Assembly (NCBI GenBank): GCA_963210315.1
Contig: OY723324.1
Location: forward strand, 248,001-312,000
Direction of reading: 5' to 3'
From: Rhynchopus euleeides
Lineage: Eukaryota; Euglenozoa; Diplonemea; Diplonemida; Diplonemidae
DNA length: 64,000 nucleotides
Made by a program: the position numbers and the translations under genes. Of the stretch, positions 20,395-30,446 are shown in pieces; the first letter of the stretch is position 1, and the number at the start of each line of letters is the position of its first letter. The notes beneath the pieces were generated by a model, which saw only the letters and a list, made by a program, of their open reading frames with translations, did not search any database and was not told where the DNA came from.

Positions 20395-21117
20395 GACATT
20401 TGTGATCCAACTGACATTTGACATCCAACTGACATTTGACCTGCAACTGACATTTGACATCCAACTGACATTTGACATCCAACTGACATTTGATCTGCAA
20501 CTGACATTTGTGATCCAACTGACATTTGTGATCCAACTGACATTTGACATCCAACTGACATTTGTGATCCAACTGACATTTGACATCAAACTGACATTTG
20601 ACCTGCAACTGACATTTGTCATCCAACTGACATTTGACATCCAACTGACATTTGATCTGCAACTGACATTTGTGATCCAACTGACATTTGTGATCCAACT
20701 GACATTTAACATCCAACTGACATTTCCGCTTCAACTGACATTTGACCTGCAACTGACATTTGACATCAAACTGACATTTGACATCCAACTGACATTTGAC
20801 CTGCAACTGACATTTGTCATCAAACTGACATTTGACATCCAACTGACATTTGACCTGCAACTGACATTTGTCATCCAACTGACATTTGACATCCAACTGA
20901 CATTTGATCTGCAACTGACATTTGTGATCCAACTGACATTTGTCATCCAACTGACATTTGACATCCAACTGACATTTCCGCTTCAACTGACATTTGACCT
21001 GCAACTGACATTTGACATCCAACTGACATTTGACATCAAACTGACATTTGACATCCAACTGACATTTGACCTGCAACTGACATTTGACATCAAACTGACA
21101 TTTGTCATCCAACTGAC
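20395..21117 (+). repeat. 18-bp satellite CAACTGACATTTGACATC, about 40 copies
   Basis: Units alternate among variants (GACATC, GACCTG, GTGATC, GTCATC, CCGCTT) after a constant CAACTGACATTT. Variants recur in a higher-order pattern: the run with CCGCTTCAACTG appears twice, at about 20726 and 20985. With an 18-bp period, both strands stay open. A diverged inverted patch of the same unit lies at 51965-52085. Confidence 0.96.
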
Positions 21118-21463
21118 ACCAATTCGGACCAATTCGGCATGTCACAGACCTATTCGGACCTATTCGCCACCGATTCGGACCAATTCGGCATGTTCCAGAC
21201 CTATTCGGACCTATTCGCCACCAATTCGGACCAATTCGGCCTGTTCCAGACCTATTCGGACCTATTCGCCACCAATTCGGACCAATTCGGCCTGTTCCAG
21301 ACCTATTCGGACCTATTCACTACCAATTCGGCATGTTCCAGACCTATTCGGACCTATTCGCCACCAATTCGGACCAATTCGGCCTGTTACAGACCTATTC
21401 GGACCTATTCGCAACCAATTCGGACCAATTCGGCCTGTTGCAGACCTATTCGGACCTATTGGG
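21117..21463 (+). repeat. ATTCGGACC satellite, array 1
   Basis: Units of about 54 bp (ATTCGGACCTATTCGCCACC, then AATTCGGACCAATTCGGCATG, then TTCCAGACCT), six copies. A second array lies at 26780-26980 and a remnant at 29276-29310. Both arrays end at a GGGGGT motif. Confidence 0.93.
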
Positions 21464-21538
21464 GGTCTTCGCTAGCCGGTGCAAAAAAGTGCAGGCTGGT
21501 GCAGGGCAAAATGGGCCGAAAATGGGCCAAATCGGAGG

Positions 21539-21600
21539 CAAAAAAAAGGGCGGGGAGTTGGGTGGCCCCTAGCTGGGAGCACGCATTTGGACCCAAAAAA
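21539..21600 (+). repeat. Dispersed A-run / GGGGAGTTGGG repeat, copy 2
   Basis: AAAAAAAAGGGCGGGGAGTTGGGTGGCCCCTAG followed by CGCATTTGGACCC matches the copy at 11737-11800 and, less closely, the one at 27049. Confidence 0.55.
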
Positions 21601-21778
21601 TAATGTCGAGCGGTCCCTGTGCATTGTTCAGCCCTCACAGGACGAGAAGGCACGGCGGGGCCCGTGTCACGGGTAAACATTGAGATCAACCTGTCATCCT
21701 GGGCCAAGCCAAGATGGGAGCTGGCCGCCTGGGGCAATGCAGGAGCAACGGCTAGTGCTCGTGCTGGCACGAAGCGGA

Positions 21779-22862
21779 GCCAGGCAGTGCTGTCCCGAGA
21801 ACGGGCCGAGCCAGACAGTGCTGTCCCAAGGGTGGGCCGAGCCAGACAGTGCTGTCCCGAGAATGGGCCGAGCCAGGCAGTGCTGTCCCAAGGGTGGGCC
21901 GAGCCAGACAGTGCTGTCCCGAGAATGGGCCGAGCCAGACAGTGCTGTCCCGAGAACGGGCCGAGCCAGACAGTGCTGTCCCGAGAATGGGCCGAGCCAG
22001 GCAGTGCTGTCCCAAGGGTGGGCCGAGCCAGACAGTGCTGTCCCGAGAATGGGCCGAGCCAGACAGTGCTGTCCCGAGAATGGGCCGAGCCAGACAGTGC
22101 TGTCCCGAGAACGGGCCGAGCCAGACAGTGCTGTCCCGAGAATGGGCCGAGCCAGGCAGTGCTGTCCCAAGGGTGGGCCGAGCCAGACAGTGCTGTCCCG
22201 AGAATGGGCCGAGCCAGACAGTGCTGTCCCGAGAATGGGCCGAGCCAGACAGTGCTGTCCCGAGAACGGGCCGAGCCAGACAGTGCTGTCCCGAGAACGG
22301 GCCGAGCCAGACAGTGCTGTCCCGAGAATGGGCCGAGCCAGACAGTGCTGTCCCGAGAACGGGCCGAGCCAGACAGTGCTGTCCCGAGAACGGGCCGAGC
22401 CAGACAGTGCTGTCCCGAGAATGGGCCGAGCCAGGCAGTGCTGTCCCAAGGGTGGGCCGAGCCAGACAGTGCTGTCCCGAGAATGGGCCGAGCCAGACAG
22501 TGCTGTCCCGAGAACGGGCCGAGCCAGACAGTGCTGTCCCGAGAACGGGCCGAGCCAGACAGTGCTGTCCCGAGAATGGGCCGAGCCAGGCAGTGCTGTC
22601 CCAAGGGTGGGCCGAGCCAGACAGTGCTGTCCCGAGAATGGGCCGAGCCAGACAGTGCTGTCCCGAGAACGGGCCGAGCCAGACAGTGCTGTCCCGAGAA
22701 TGGGCCGAGCCAGGCAGTGCTGTCCCAAGGGTGGGCCGAGCCAGACAGTGCTGTCCCGAGGGTGGGCCGAGCTAGGCAGTGCTGTCCCGAGAATGGGCCG
22801 AGCCACGCAGTCCTGTCCAGAGGGTGGGCCGAGCCAGGCAGTGATGTCCCGAGGGTGGGCCG
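21779..22862 (+). repeat. 31-bp satellite, array 1 (about 35 units)
   Basis: Unit GGGCCGAGCCAGACAGTGC plus TGTCCCGAGAAT, with a regular variant ending CCCAAGGGT. The spacing between GCCAG(A/G)CAG words is 31 bp (for example 21841 and 21872). The last three or four units are diverged. Long frames in all six phases are artefacts: three units make 93 bp without a stop. Confidence 0.96.
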
Positions 22863-23570
22863 ACATCACATCCGGTCTCGGCCCGCTGTCTGGACCGCAG
22901 CAACAAGAAATCTGCGCTGCATGCACAGGAGCAGGGGGACTTGGCCCGTCCGCACTCCGACATTGCACCGCGCTGCCCCAGCGCTCCAGATCACAAGGCC
23001 CCCTGTGCCGCAGGAGGTGGAGACGTCGCACACCAGCAGGATGACGTCGCAGACCAGTTCACCACCCCCAACAGTAGGTCACACTCCGCCTCGCCTGTAG
23101 GCCGTCTACTGTATGCAGGAGTCTGCGTGTGTTGATAAAGACACACACGCCCGGCACACCTGATTCTATGGGCAGCGCTCGTAACTCTCTCGGCGCCAAG
23201 TCGAAGCTGAGCAAGATTTGGTTGGACGGTGCAAATATAGCTAGCCTTGCGGGCTCGCTAAGACACTCTCCGAGCTAGCTACATGAACACAACATTGCAC
23301 ATCGCACGGTTTCGAAGGATGGGTACGCGATGCGGGTTTAGGTCTTGTGCTAATGTTACACACAGCAAGATCCCTGACGGAGGGGATCGATGGAGGCACT
23401 GAGGAGATCATGACTGGGAAGGGGTCCTGCATCGAACCCCCTCTGAGTGGAGCAAACACTCGGTACTCCGGGCGCCACGTTCTGCTCGGCTGGACATCAC
23501 CCCGAGGTCGTGGCCACGGCCCCCGACCACTCACTGCGGGGAGCTTCCCGTCCAGACAGTGTCTGGACAT
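22863..23570. other. Unique sequence between satellites; possible exons unresolved
   Basis: About 700 bp of non-repetitive DNA between two 31-bp arrays. On the minus strand a short frame at about 22900-23060 contains RCNVGVRTGQ, which faintly recalls the RVGIHTG block of class III cyclases and would lie downstream of the cyclase exon at 24941-25128. This is weak and could be chance. Plus-strand frames here are Cys- and Pro-rich without a known domain. Confidence 0.25.
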
Positions 23571-24921
23571 CACTCCTGGGCTCGACCCACTGGGCCGAGC
23601 CGACGAGTCGTGTCCAGACACTGGGCCGAGCCCAGGAGTGATGTCCAGACCCTGGGCCGAGCCAGGGAGTGGTGTCCAGACCCTGGGCCGAGCCCAGGAG
23701 TGCTGTCCAGACCCTGGGCCGAGCCAGGGAGTGGTGTCCAGACACTGGGCCGAGCCCAGGAGTGCTGTCCAGACCCTGGGCCGAGCCAGGGAGTGGTGTC
23801 CAGACCCTGGGCCGAGCCCAGGAGTGCTGTCCAGACCCTGGGCCGAGCCAGGGAGTGGTGTCCAGACACTGGGCCGAGCCCAGGAGTGATGTCCAGACAC
23901 TGGGCCGAGCCAGGGAGTGGTGTCCAGACACTGGGCCGAGCCCAGGAGTGCTGTCCACACTGGGCCGAGCCAGGGAGTGATGTCCAGACCCTGGGCCGAG
24001 CCAGGGAGTGGTGTCCAGACCCTGGGCCGAGCCCAGGAGTGCTGTCCAGACACTGGGCCGAGCTCAGGAGTGCTGTCCAGTCCCTGGGCCGAGCCAGGGA
24101 GTGGTGTCCAGACACTGGGCCGAGCCCAGGAGTGGTGTCCAGACCCTGGGCCGAGCCCAGGAGTGCTGTCCAGACCCTGGGCCGAGCCAGGGAGTGGTGT
24201 CCAGACACTGGGCCGAGCCCAGGAGTGATGTCCAGACACTGGGCCGAGCCAGGGAGTGGTGTCCAGACACTGGGCCGAGCCCAGGAGTGATGTCCAGACC
24301 CTGGGCCGAGCCCAGGAGTGCTGTCCACACTGGGCCGAGCCAGGGAGTGATGTCCAGACCCTGGGCCGAGCCAGGGAGTGGTGTCCAGACCCTGGGCCGA
24401 GCCAGGGAGTGATGTCCAGACCCTGGGCCGAGCCCAGGAGTGCTGTCCAGACACTGGGCCGAGCCAGGGAGTGATGTCCAGACCCTGGGCCGAGCCCAGG
24501 AGTGCTGTCCAGACACTGGGCCGAGCCAGGGAGTGGTGTCCAGACCCTGGGCCGAGCCCAGGAGTGCTGTCCAGACACTGGGCCGAGCTCAGGAGTGCTG
24601 TCCAGTCCCTGGGCCGAGCCAGGGAGTGGTGTCCAGACACTGGGCCGAGCCCAGGAGTGGTGTCCAGACCCTGGGCCGAGCCAGGGAGTGATGTCCAGAC
24701 CCTGGGCCGAGCCAGGGAGTGGTGTCCAGACCCTGGGCCGAGCCCAGGAGTGCTGTCCAGACACTGGGCCGAGCCAGGGAGTGGTGTCCAGACCCTGGGC
24801 CGAGCCCAGGAGTGCTGTCCAGACACTGGGCCGAGCCAGGGAGTGATGTCCAGACCCTGGGCCGAGCCAGGGAGTGATGTCCAGACCCTGGGCCGAGCCC
24901 AGGAGTGCTGTCCAGACACTG
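23571..24921 (+). repeat. 31-bp satellite, array 2 (about 43 units)
   Basis: Unit GGGCCGAGCCCAGGAGTGC plus TGTCCAGACCCT (variants AGGGAGTGGTG, CAGGAGTGATG, GACACT). It has the same 31-bp period and shares GGGCCGAGCC and AGTGCTGTCC with array 1, so the two arrays are sister subfamilies. A few units are 25 bp (GTCCACACTGGGCC at 23952 and 24324). Confidence 0.96.
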
Positions 24922-24940
24922 ACGATGTCCTGCCTCATAC

Positions 24941-25128
24941 CCGCCATGCCCGCAATGCACTTCCGGATCACATGGTTGTGGATTTCTAGCGCCTTCCGCA
25001 TTCCCTCGAGAGACTTCTCCAAGCAGAGGGTCGAGGCCTGCACGTCTGTGACCACGAGTGTCGTGATCTTCGTCTCGGTGGAGTAGTCATCGAAGAGCAG
25101 CGCCTGCTGGCTGTCTTCGTTCAGCATC
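24941..25128 (-). CDS. Exon of a class III adenylyl/guanylyl cyclase catalytic domain
   Basis: The minus-strand translation reads LLFDDYSTETKITTLVVTDV, then QAST..LEKSLEGMRKALEIHNHVIRKCIAGMAG. This matches the start of the class III cyclase homology domain: beta strand, metal-binding Asp in TDVQAST, then the helix ending in the H-x2-(I/L)-(I/R)R pattern. Family knowledge: the next element should be the EVKT.GD turn, absent here because the exon ends. Candidate splice sites are ..GTCGTAG before ATGCTGAAC (acceptor, about 25129) and GTATGAGG (donor, 24940). Both flanks run into 31-bp satellites within 10-20 bp, so the arrays would lie in introns. No other exon was confidently found, so this may instead be a captured gene fragment. 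Confidence 0.6.
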
Positions 25129-25139
25129 CTACGACTAGG

Positions 25140-26462
25140 CCGGCTATGGGCCGATCTCGCCCGTACTGGGCCGGACATGGGCCGATCTCGGCAGTACTGG
25201 GCCGGCTATGGGCCGATCTCGCCCGATCTCGCCCGGCAGTGCTGGGCCGGCTACGGGCCGATCTCGCACGTACTGGGCCGGACATGGGCCGATCTCGGCA
25301 GTACTGGGCCGGCTATGGGCCGATCTCGGCAGTGCTGGGCCGGCTATGGGCCGATCTCGCCCGTACTGGGCCGGACATGGGCCGATCTCGGCACTGCTGG
25401 GCCGGCTACGGGCCGATCTCGGCCGTACTGGGCCGGACATGGGCCGATCTCGCCCGTACTGGGCCGGCTATGGGCCGATCTCGCCCGTACTGGGCCGGCT
25501 ATGGGCCGATCTCGCCCGTACTGGGCCGGACATGGGCCGATCTCGGCAGTGCTGGGCCGGCTATGGGCCGATCTCGCCCGTACTGGGCCGGCTATGGGCC
25601 GATCTCGGCAGTGCTGGGACGGCTATGGGCCGATCTCGCCCGTACTGGGCCGGCTATGGGCCGATCTCGGCAGTGCTGGGCCGGACATGGGCCGATCTCG
25701 GCAGTGCTGGGCCGGCTATGGGCCGATCTCGCCCGTACTGGGCCGGACATGGGCCGATCTCGGCAGTGCTGGGCCGGCTACGGGCCGATCTCGCACGTAC
25801 TGGGCCGGACATGGGCCGATCTCGGCAGTACTGGGCCGGCTATGGGCCGATCTCGGCAGTGCTGGGCCGGCTATGGGCCGATCTCGCCCGTACTGGGCCG
25901 GACATGGGCCGATCTCGGCACTGCTGGGCCGGCTACGGGCCGATCTCGGCCGTACTGGGCCGGACATGGGCCGATCTCGCCCGTACTGGGCCGGCTATGG
26001 GCCGATCTCGGCCGTACTGGGCCGGACATGGGCCGATCTCGCCCGTACTGGGCCGGCTATGGGCCGATCTCGGCAGTGCTGGGCCGGCTATGGGCCGATC
26101 TCGCCCGTACTGGGACGGCTATGGGCCGATCTCGGCAGTGCTGGGCCGGACATGGGCCGATCTCGGCAGTGCTGGGCCGGACATGGGCCGATCTCGGCAG
26201 TGCTGGGCCGGCTATGGGCCGATCTCGCCCGTACTGGGCCGGCTATGGGCCGATCTCGGCAGTGCTGGGCCGGACATGGGCCGATCTCGGCAGTGCTGGG
26301 CCGGCTATGGGCCGATCTCGCCCGTACTGGGCCGGACATGGGCCGATCTCGGCAGTGCTGGGCCGGCTATGGGCCGATCTCGCACGTACTGGGCCGGACA
26401 TGGGCCGATCTCGGCAGTGCTGGGCCGGCTATGGGCCGATCTCGCCCGTACTGGGCCGGGTC
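25140..26462 (+). repeat. 31-bp satellite, array 3 (about 43 units)
   Basis: Unit GGGCCGGCTATGGGCCGATC plus TCGCCCGTACT, with alternating halves (GGCTAT/GGACAT; CGCCCGTACT/CGGCAGTGCT). The 31-bp period was checked at 25321 and 25352. Segments of several hundred bases recur inside the array (for example the order around 25250-25440 and 25780-25970), a sign of higher-order duplication. It ends in a single array-2-type unit at 26463-26490. Confidence 0.96.
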
Positions 26463-26779
26463 CAGGAGTGGTGTCCAGACCCTGGGCCGACCCAGGCTGT
26501 GGGTGGTGCATTTTGGTGCATTTTCCGTCGGTTTAGGTGAAAATTGTCGAATTTTGTCGAAATTTGACGACAGGTGACGAACAGCGAGAATCCCCGAAAA
26601 ACCGGTTTTTAATTCATTTTTGGGGGGGGGGTCTTCGCTGACGAAGTTTTTGTCGAAGACCCCTGTCGTCGTCGTCAGAACACTGCCGTCTTCGGTGAAA
26701 AACCCCCTGAAACAGCCGTTTTCCTAATTATGTGACGAACGACGAAGTTTGTCGAAGTTTGTCGACCAGCGAAGACCCC
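26463..26779. other. Noncoding linker rich in GTCGA / GACGA words
   Basis: Contains repeated TTGTCGAA, GACGAAG and GTCTTCG words. GGGGTCTTCGCTGACGAAG...GTCGAAGACCCC forms an inverted pair around 26630-26665. AAGACCCCC at 26773-26781 leads into the next satellite array. No gene. Confidence 0.5.
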
Positions 26780-26980
26780 CATTCACTACCAATTCGGACC
26801 AATTCGGCATGTTACACACCTATTCGGACCTATTCGCTACCAATTCGGACCAATTCGGCCTGTTACAGACCTATTCGGACCTATTCGCAACCAATTCGGA
26901 CCAATTCGGCCTGTTGCAGACCTATTCGGACCTATTCGCCACCAATTCGGACCAATTCGGCATGTTACACACCTATTGGG
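26780..26980 (+). repeat. ATTCGGACC satellite, array 2
   Basis: Four units closely matching 21117-21463, including the same GTTACAGACC and GTTGCAGACC variants in the same order. That order points to a copied block rather than independent growth. Confidence 0.93.
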
Positions 26981-27048
26981 GGTATGGAAAAGTCGGTGAA
27001 AAAAATGAGAAAAAATGAGAAAAAATCGGCCGAAATTTGCTGTTTTTC

Positions 27049-27100
27049 GCTTAAAAAAGAGTGTGGGGAGTTGGGTCCAGTTTAGCAAAGTGAGCTTATT
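27049..27100 (+). repeat. Dispersed A-run / GGGGAGTTGGG repeat, copy 3
   Basis: AAAAAAGAGTGTGGGGAGTTGGG matches the copy at 11737 closely and the one at 21539 less so; the right side is diverged. Confidence 0.55.
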
Positions 27101-27239
27101 TTTCGAAAATTGAAAAATTGGGGACACCAAAAGTCCCCAAACAAGTCTTCGACTTGGCGCGCAGAGTGATTTTTTTTGGTGAAAAAATGCCCCAAAAATT
27201 GTCGGGTCAAAAGTTGCTGTTGAAGACGGTGCAAGATCT

Positions 27240-28270
27240 CTGCAGGCTGGGTGGGCGCTACGCTGACGGACAACGACAAGCCGGAGGCTGCGACTGTGAA
27301 GAATCCAAAGAACGGCCCGGGTCCTCCTCGAGATGGCGGTGCTGGCCCCTGTTCCCACCGGTGTGACACGGGGCATTCCGGGACGCGATAGCGCTGCTGC
27401 ACGGATGCCAACGAGGAGGGCCACTCCGAACCCTGAACACCCCGCCAGACCTGCTTGTTACATCACAAACAGCAGACCCAGAGTGGAGTGCCTCGCCCCG
27501 GTAAACTCAAACCCTGCCAGATTGACGAGGCCACCACCTCCTGGCACTGCCTGCCCGTGCACGACAGGAACGGGTGACCTGCAGGTCGTCGTGAGCAGGA
27601 CCATGGCAAACCACTCGAACCTGTGTGGGGTACGGCTGCTACCGCAACTCGTCATGTGCGGTGTGCAGCGGGTGCGGGTGCGCCACGACCGGGTGGTGCG
27701 TACTCCTCCAGGAGAAGTGGGCGAGCTCATTCCCGCAAACGCCTGAGTCGGGGATGAACTACCTCCTTCAAAAAGCATCGGAGCACATTGGTGGTCGTGG
27801 CGTCAGGGAAACCGACCGTCCTGATGAGAATACGGTAAGTGATGAGAGGATGTCGGCGCCGTTTGCCCACGTCGTCAACTGTGGGGAGAGTCTGTCGGAG
27901 GCGAGGCGGGGAGGGCCGCGACACAACACGGGAACCGGGTCGCAATTGAAAAAGGGGGACCGGTTCGCGTGTGGAGGGGGGGTGCGGGGGGGAGGCCCGG
28001 CAGGCCAAAGGACCGATGCGCCACAAACCCGCGACCGACGCACCAGACATGTGTGGGAAGGGGGGGTGCGGGGGGGAACAGGATCCCAGACAACAGGACA
28101 GACCAGCCAGGACCTCAGCTGCACGAGTCTTTGTCACGTGGGCTTGACATCAGGGAAAAGGCCATTGCTACCAACCTGAGAGCAGATAGTGGCCTGGTCT
28201 CGGTGACAGCACACGGAAGACTTGCTCTCAACGCGGCATGCGGGTCACAGAAGTCAGAGCGTGGAGGCAG
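27240..28270 (+). other. Possible protein-coding exons, unresolved
   Basis: Codon-like sequence appears in short stretches, in different frames: a Cys-rich segment with CAVCSGCGCATTGWC followed by LLQEKWASSFPQ (about 27625-27760), and LDIREKAIATNLRADSGLVS (about 28145-28205). A strong donor-like GTAAGT lies at 27835. Between them are G-rich low-complexity blocks. I recognise no family and cannot join the pieces into one gene. Confidence 0.25.
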
Positions 28271-28489
28271 GGTGACGCGTCATGAAAGAGGACAAAGAGG
28301 TGTGGGAGGGAGGAGGCGAGCACAAAAGGGCGTCGGCTACCGCACGCCCTTTGGGCGCAGCCGACGACCGACCGTACCGGCCCCCGGCCGGGAGGGAGGT
28401 GGGAGGTGGGGGGGGGGGCGGGGGGCGTGGGGGGCGGAGCCCCCCACATGGGGGGTCCGGGGGGCGAAGCCCCCCGGAAATTTTTTTTT

Positions 28490-29075
28490 TCGGCGAAATT
28501 TTTTTTTTTCGACATGTCGAAAATCCGGCCACCCTGGGGCAGCAGCCTGGACTGGTGGCCACCCCAACCAAAAAAAATCGAAAAAAAATCCGAAAAAAAT
28601 CCGAAAAATATCGGTGTGGCACCCCAGAGGGCCCGATTTTCGGTTTAGTCGGCCGAAAAAAAATTTTTTTTTTCCGGCCAAATTTTTTTTTTTCGACATG
28701 TCGAAAATCCGGCCACCCTGGGGCAGCAGCCTGGACTGGTGGCCACCCCAACCAAAAAAAATCGAAAAAAAATCCGAAAAAAATCCGAAAAATATCGGTG
28801 TGGCACCCCAGAGGGCCCGATTTTCGGTTTAGTCGGCCGAAAAAAAATTTTTTTTTTCCGGCCAAATTTTTTTTTTTCGACATGTCGAAAATCCGGCCAC
28901 CCTGGGGCAGCAGCCTGGACTGGTGGCCACCCCAACCAAAAAAAATCGAAAAAAAATCCGAAAAAAATCCGAAAAATATCGGTGTGGCACCCCAGAGGGC
29001 CCGATTTTCGGTTTAGTCGGCCGAAAAAAAATTTTTTTTTCGGCCAAATTTTTTTTTTCGACATGCCGAAAAATC
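28490..29075 (+). repeat. 184-bp tandem repeat with T10/A8 tracts, three copies
   Basis: CGACATGTCG recurs at 28511, 28695 and 28879, so the period is 184 bp. Each unit contains CCACCCTGGGGCAGCAGCC, an AAAAAAATCGAAAA cluster, CAGAGGGCCCGATTTTCGG and ends in poly-A/poly-T. A single copy lies at 46525-46680, where YR element D has inserted. A perfect 10-bp-stem hairpin with a GAA loop precedes it (28456-28478). Confidence 0.95.
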
Positions 29076-29520
29076 GGTAATTCAGTACCCCGGGGGGGTA
29101 TGGAATCTGGGAACCTCGACCTGGCGACTACGGGTGACTACGCGCGACTACGACACAATGCGATTTTTTGCGAAAAAATCGATTTTTTTCGAAAATCTTA
29201 GTCTCTTTTCCCCAGCCGAAAAACCGCGCGTAAATCGCCTAAAAGTGACTAAGAATGACTAAATTTCCATACCCCCATTCGGACCTATTCGCTACCAATT
29301 CGGACCAATTGGGGGCATGGAAATTTAGGCATTCTTAGGCATTCTCAGGCGAAATAGGCAGGGTTTTTTGGCTGGGGAAAATAGAGTACAAATTTGGAAA
29401 AAATCCAGTTTTTTCGCAAAAAAACGCATTGTGTCGTAGGCAGGCGCAGGCAGGCGTAGGCACCAGGTCAAAGGTACCCAGTTTCCATACCCCCCCGGGG
29501 TACGGAATTCCGAAATTTCG
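29060..29520. repeat. Diverged fold-back (inverted) repeat of about 210 bp arms
   Basis: 29080-29275 and 29306-29510 are reverse complements with systematic differences: AGTC words in one arm's complement are AGGC in the other. Both arms end in CCCCCCGGGGTA. Between them is a 35-bp remnant of the ATTCGGACC satellite. The left arm recurs at 51490-51710. Confidence 0.8.
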
Positions 29521-29527
29521 ACATGTC

Positions 29528-29708
29528 CACGGTGGACTCCAGCGGGGGTAGGGTAACCCTTTTCGGGAGTCTCAACTAGGGGGAGTCCAACTCCCGCTAG
29601 CGGGAGTATAGACTCCCGCTAGCGGGAGTCTATACTCCCGCTAGGGGGAGTCTGACTCCCCCTAGCGGGAGTCTTTTCACCTATTTTCACTCATTTTTCC
29701 CATGATAC
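29528..29708 (+). repeat. Left terminal inverted repeat of B1
   Basis: Begins CACGGTGGACTCCAGCGG and contains the 18-bp palindrome ACTCCCGCTAGCGGGAGT and relatives (CTAGGGGGAGTC) several times, then TTTTCACCTATTTTCA and TTTTTCCCATGATA. The outer part differs from the right end by a rearrangement of the palindromic units; the inner 100 bp match closely. Confidence 0.9.
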
Positions 29709-29800
29709 CTATGCAATGTGGCACTCGTCACTGAAGTACAGCCACACCAAACGAAACGGACGTTTCCACCCATCCCAGCTCGCAGACCTGATTCACAAAA

Positions 29801-30181
29801 ATGGGGAAGACGACAACGAAGCCGGCAGCGAAGCCGGCGGCAAAGTCGATTAAGAAGAAGAAGAGCGCAGAGAGTCCCGAGGCTGCGGAGGCGACGAACA
29901 TTGTGCATGATTTTTGCACGGCCTTCCCTGTTAAAAAAGGGGGCAGTGTGCTGACACTGGGATCCATTAGAAGGCTCCTAGCAACGGTGTTGAGCAAGGA
30001 GCTCCACCAGCACAGCACCCAGGTGGCCAACGCAATCATCGCCATGTCTTCCCTGACATGGATAAGTTCGCTGTCAGGGAAGTCGCAACGATGCGGAAGG
30101 AGGGCGCTCTCCGTCATATACAAGGTGGAGGCGAAGTATGGCAAGGTGCAGGATACAAACGTGTCGTCGGGGGCAGCCTGA
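29801..30181 (+). CDS. Element B1 basic N-terminal protein, unknown function
   Basis: 126 codons from ATG 29801. The first 30 residues are histone-H1-like, rich in Lys/Ala/Pro (KPAAKPAAKS, then KKKK). A helical segment follows (SVLTLGSIRRLLATVLSKEL). Protein-like sequence seems to continue in another frame after about 30050 (DKFAVREVATMRKEGALRHI), so the true product may be longer through a frameshift or intron. The layout resembles the 5361 frame in element A. A role in DNA binding is inferred from composition only. The copy in B2 (45878-46258) encodes the same product. Confidence 0.5.
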   Translation: MGKTTTKPAAKPAAKSIKKKKSAESPEAAEATNIVHDFCTAFPVKKGGSVLTLGSIRRLLATVLSKELHQHSTQVANAIIAMSSLTWISSLSGKSQRCGRRALSVIYKVEAKYGKVQDTNVSSGAA

Positions 30182-30330
30182 AGCCGCGAATGATCGCGAC
30201 ACGGGCGAACGGCTTGGCACCGTGGGTCTGGATAGATGCTGGAGTTCGGCCGGGTGAAACCGGAAGTCGCAGCAAAATTTGCCCCCCCAGATTTCTTCCT
30301 CAAACCCACCCGTGGGCTGATCCGGCCTTG

Positions 30331-30428
30331 CACGGTGGACTCCAGCGGGGGTAGGGTACCACTACCGGGTTTAACCCTTTTCGGGAGTCTCAACTAGGGG
30401 GAGTCCAACTCCCGCTAGCGGGAGTATA
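30331..30428 (+). repeat. Internal copy of the B-element terminus
   Basis: Starts CACGGTGGACTCCAGCGGGGG and runs through ACTCCCGCTAGCGGGAGTATAG, like the element's left end, but holds an additional CCACTACCGGGTTT inside. It lies between the first two frames. It is either a remnant of a nested insertion or the scar of an internal recombination. Confidence 0.85.
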
Positions 30429-30446
30429 GATCAGCAGTGGGCAACA

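Noticed and set aside
21619..23100. Long reading frames (to 493 codons, several frames and both strands) in the 31-bp arrays
   Set aside because: A 31-bp repeat free of stops in all phases produces such frames automatically; the peptides are pure repeats with no start context or domain.
21779..26462. CRISPR-like regular 31-bp repeats
   Set aside because: Units are contiguous without unique spacers, and the rest of the window is eukaryotic.
25146..26577. Three overlapping frames of over 440 codons in array 3
   Set aside because: Same cause as in array 1; all three plus-strand frames are open at once.
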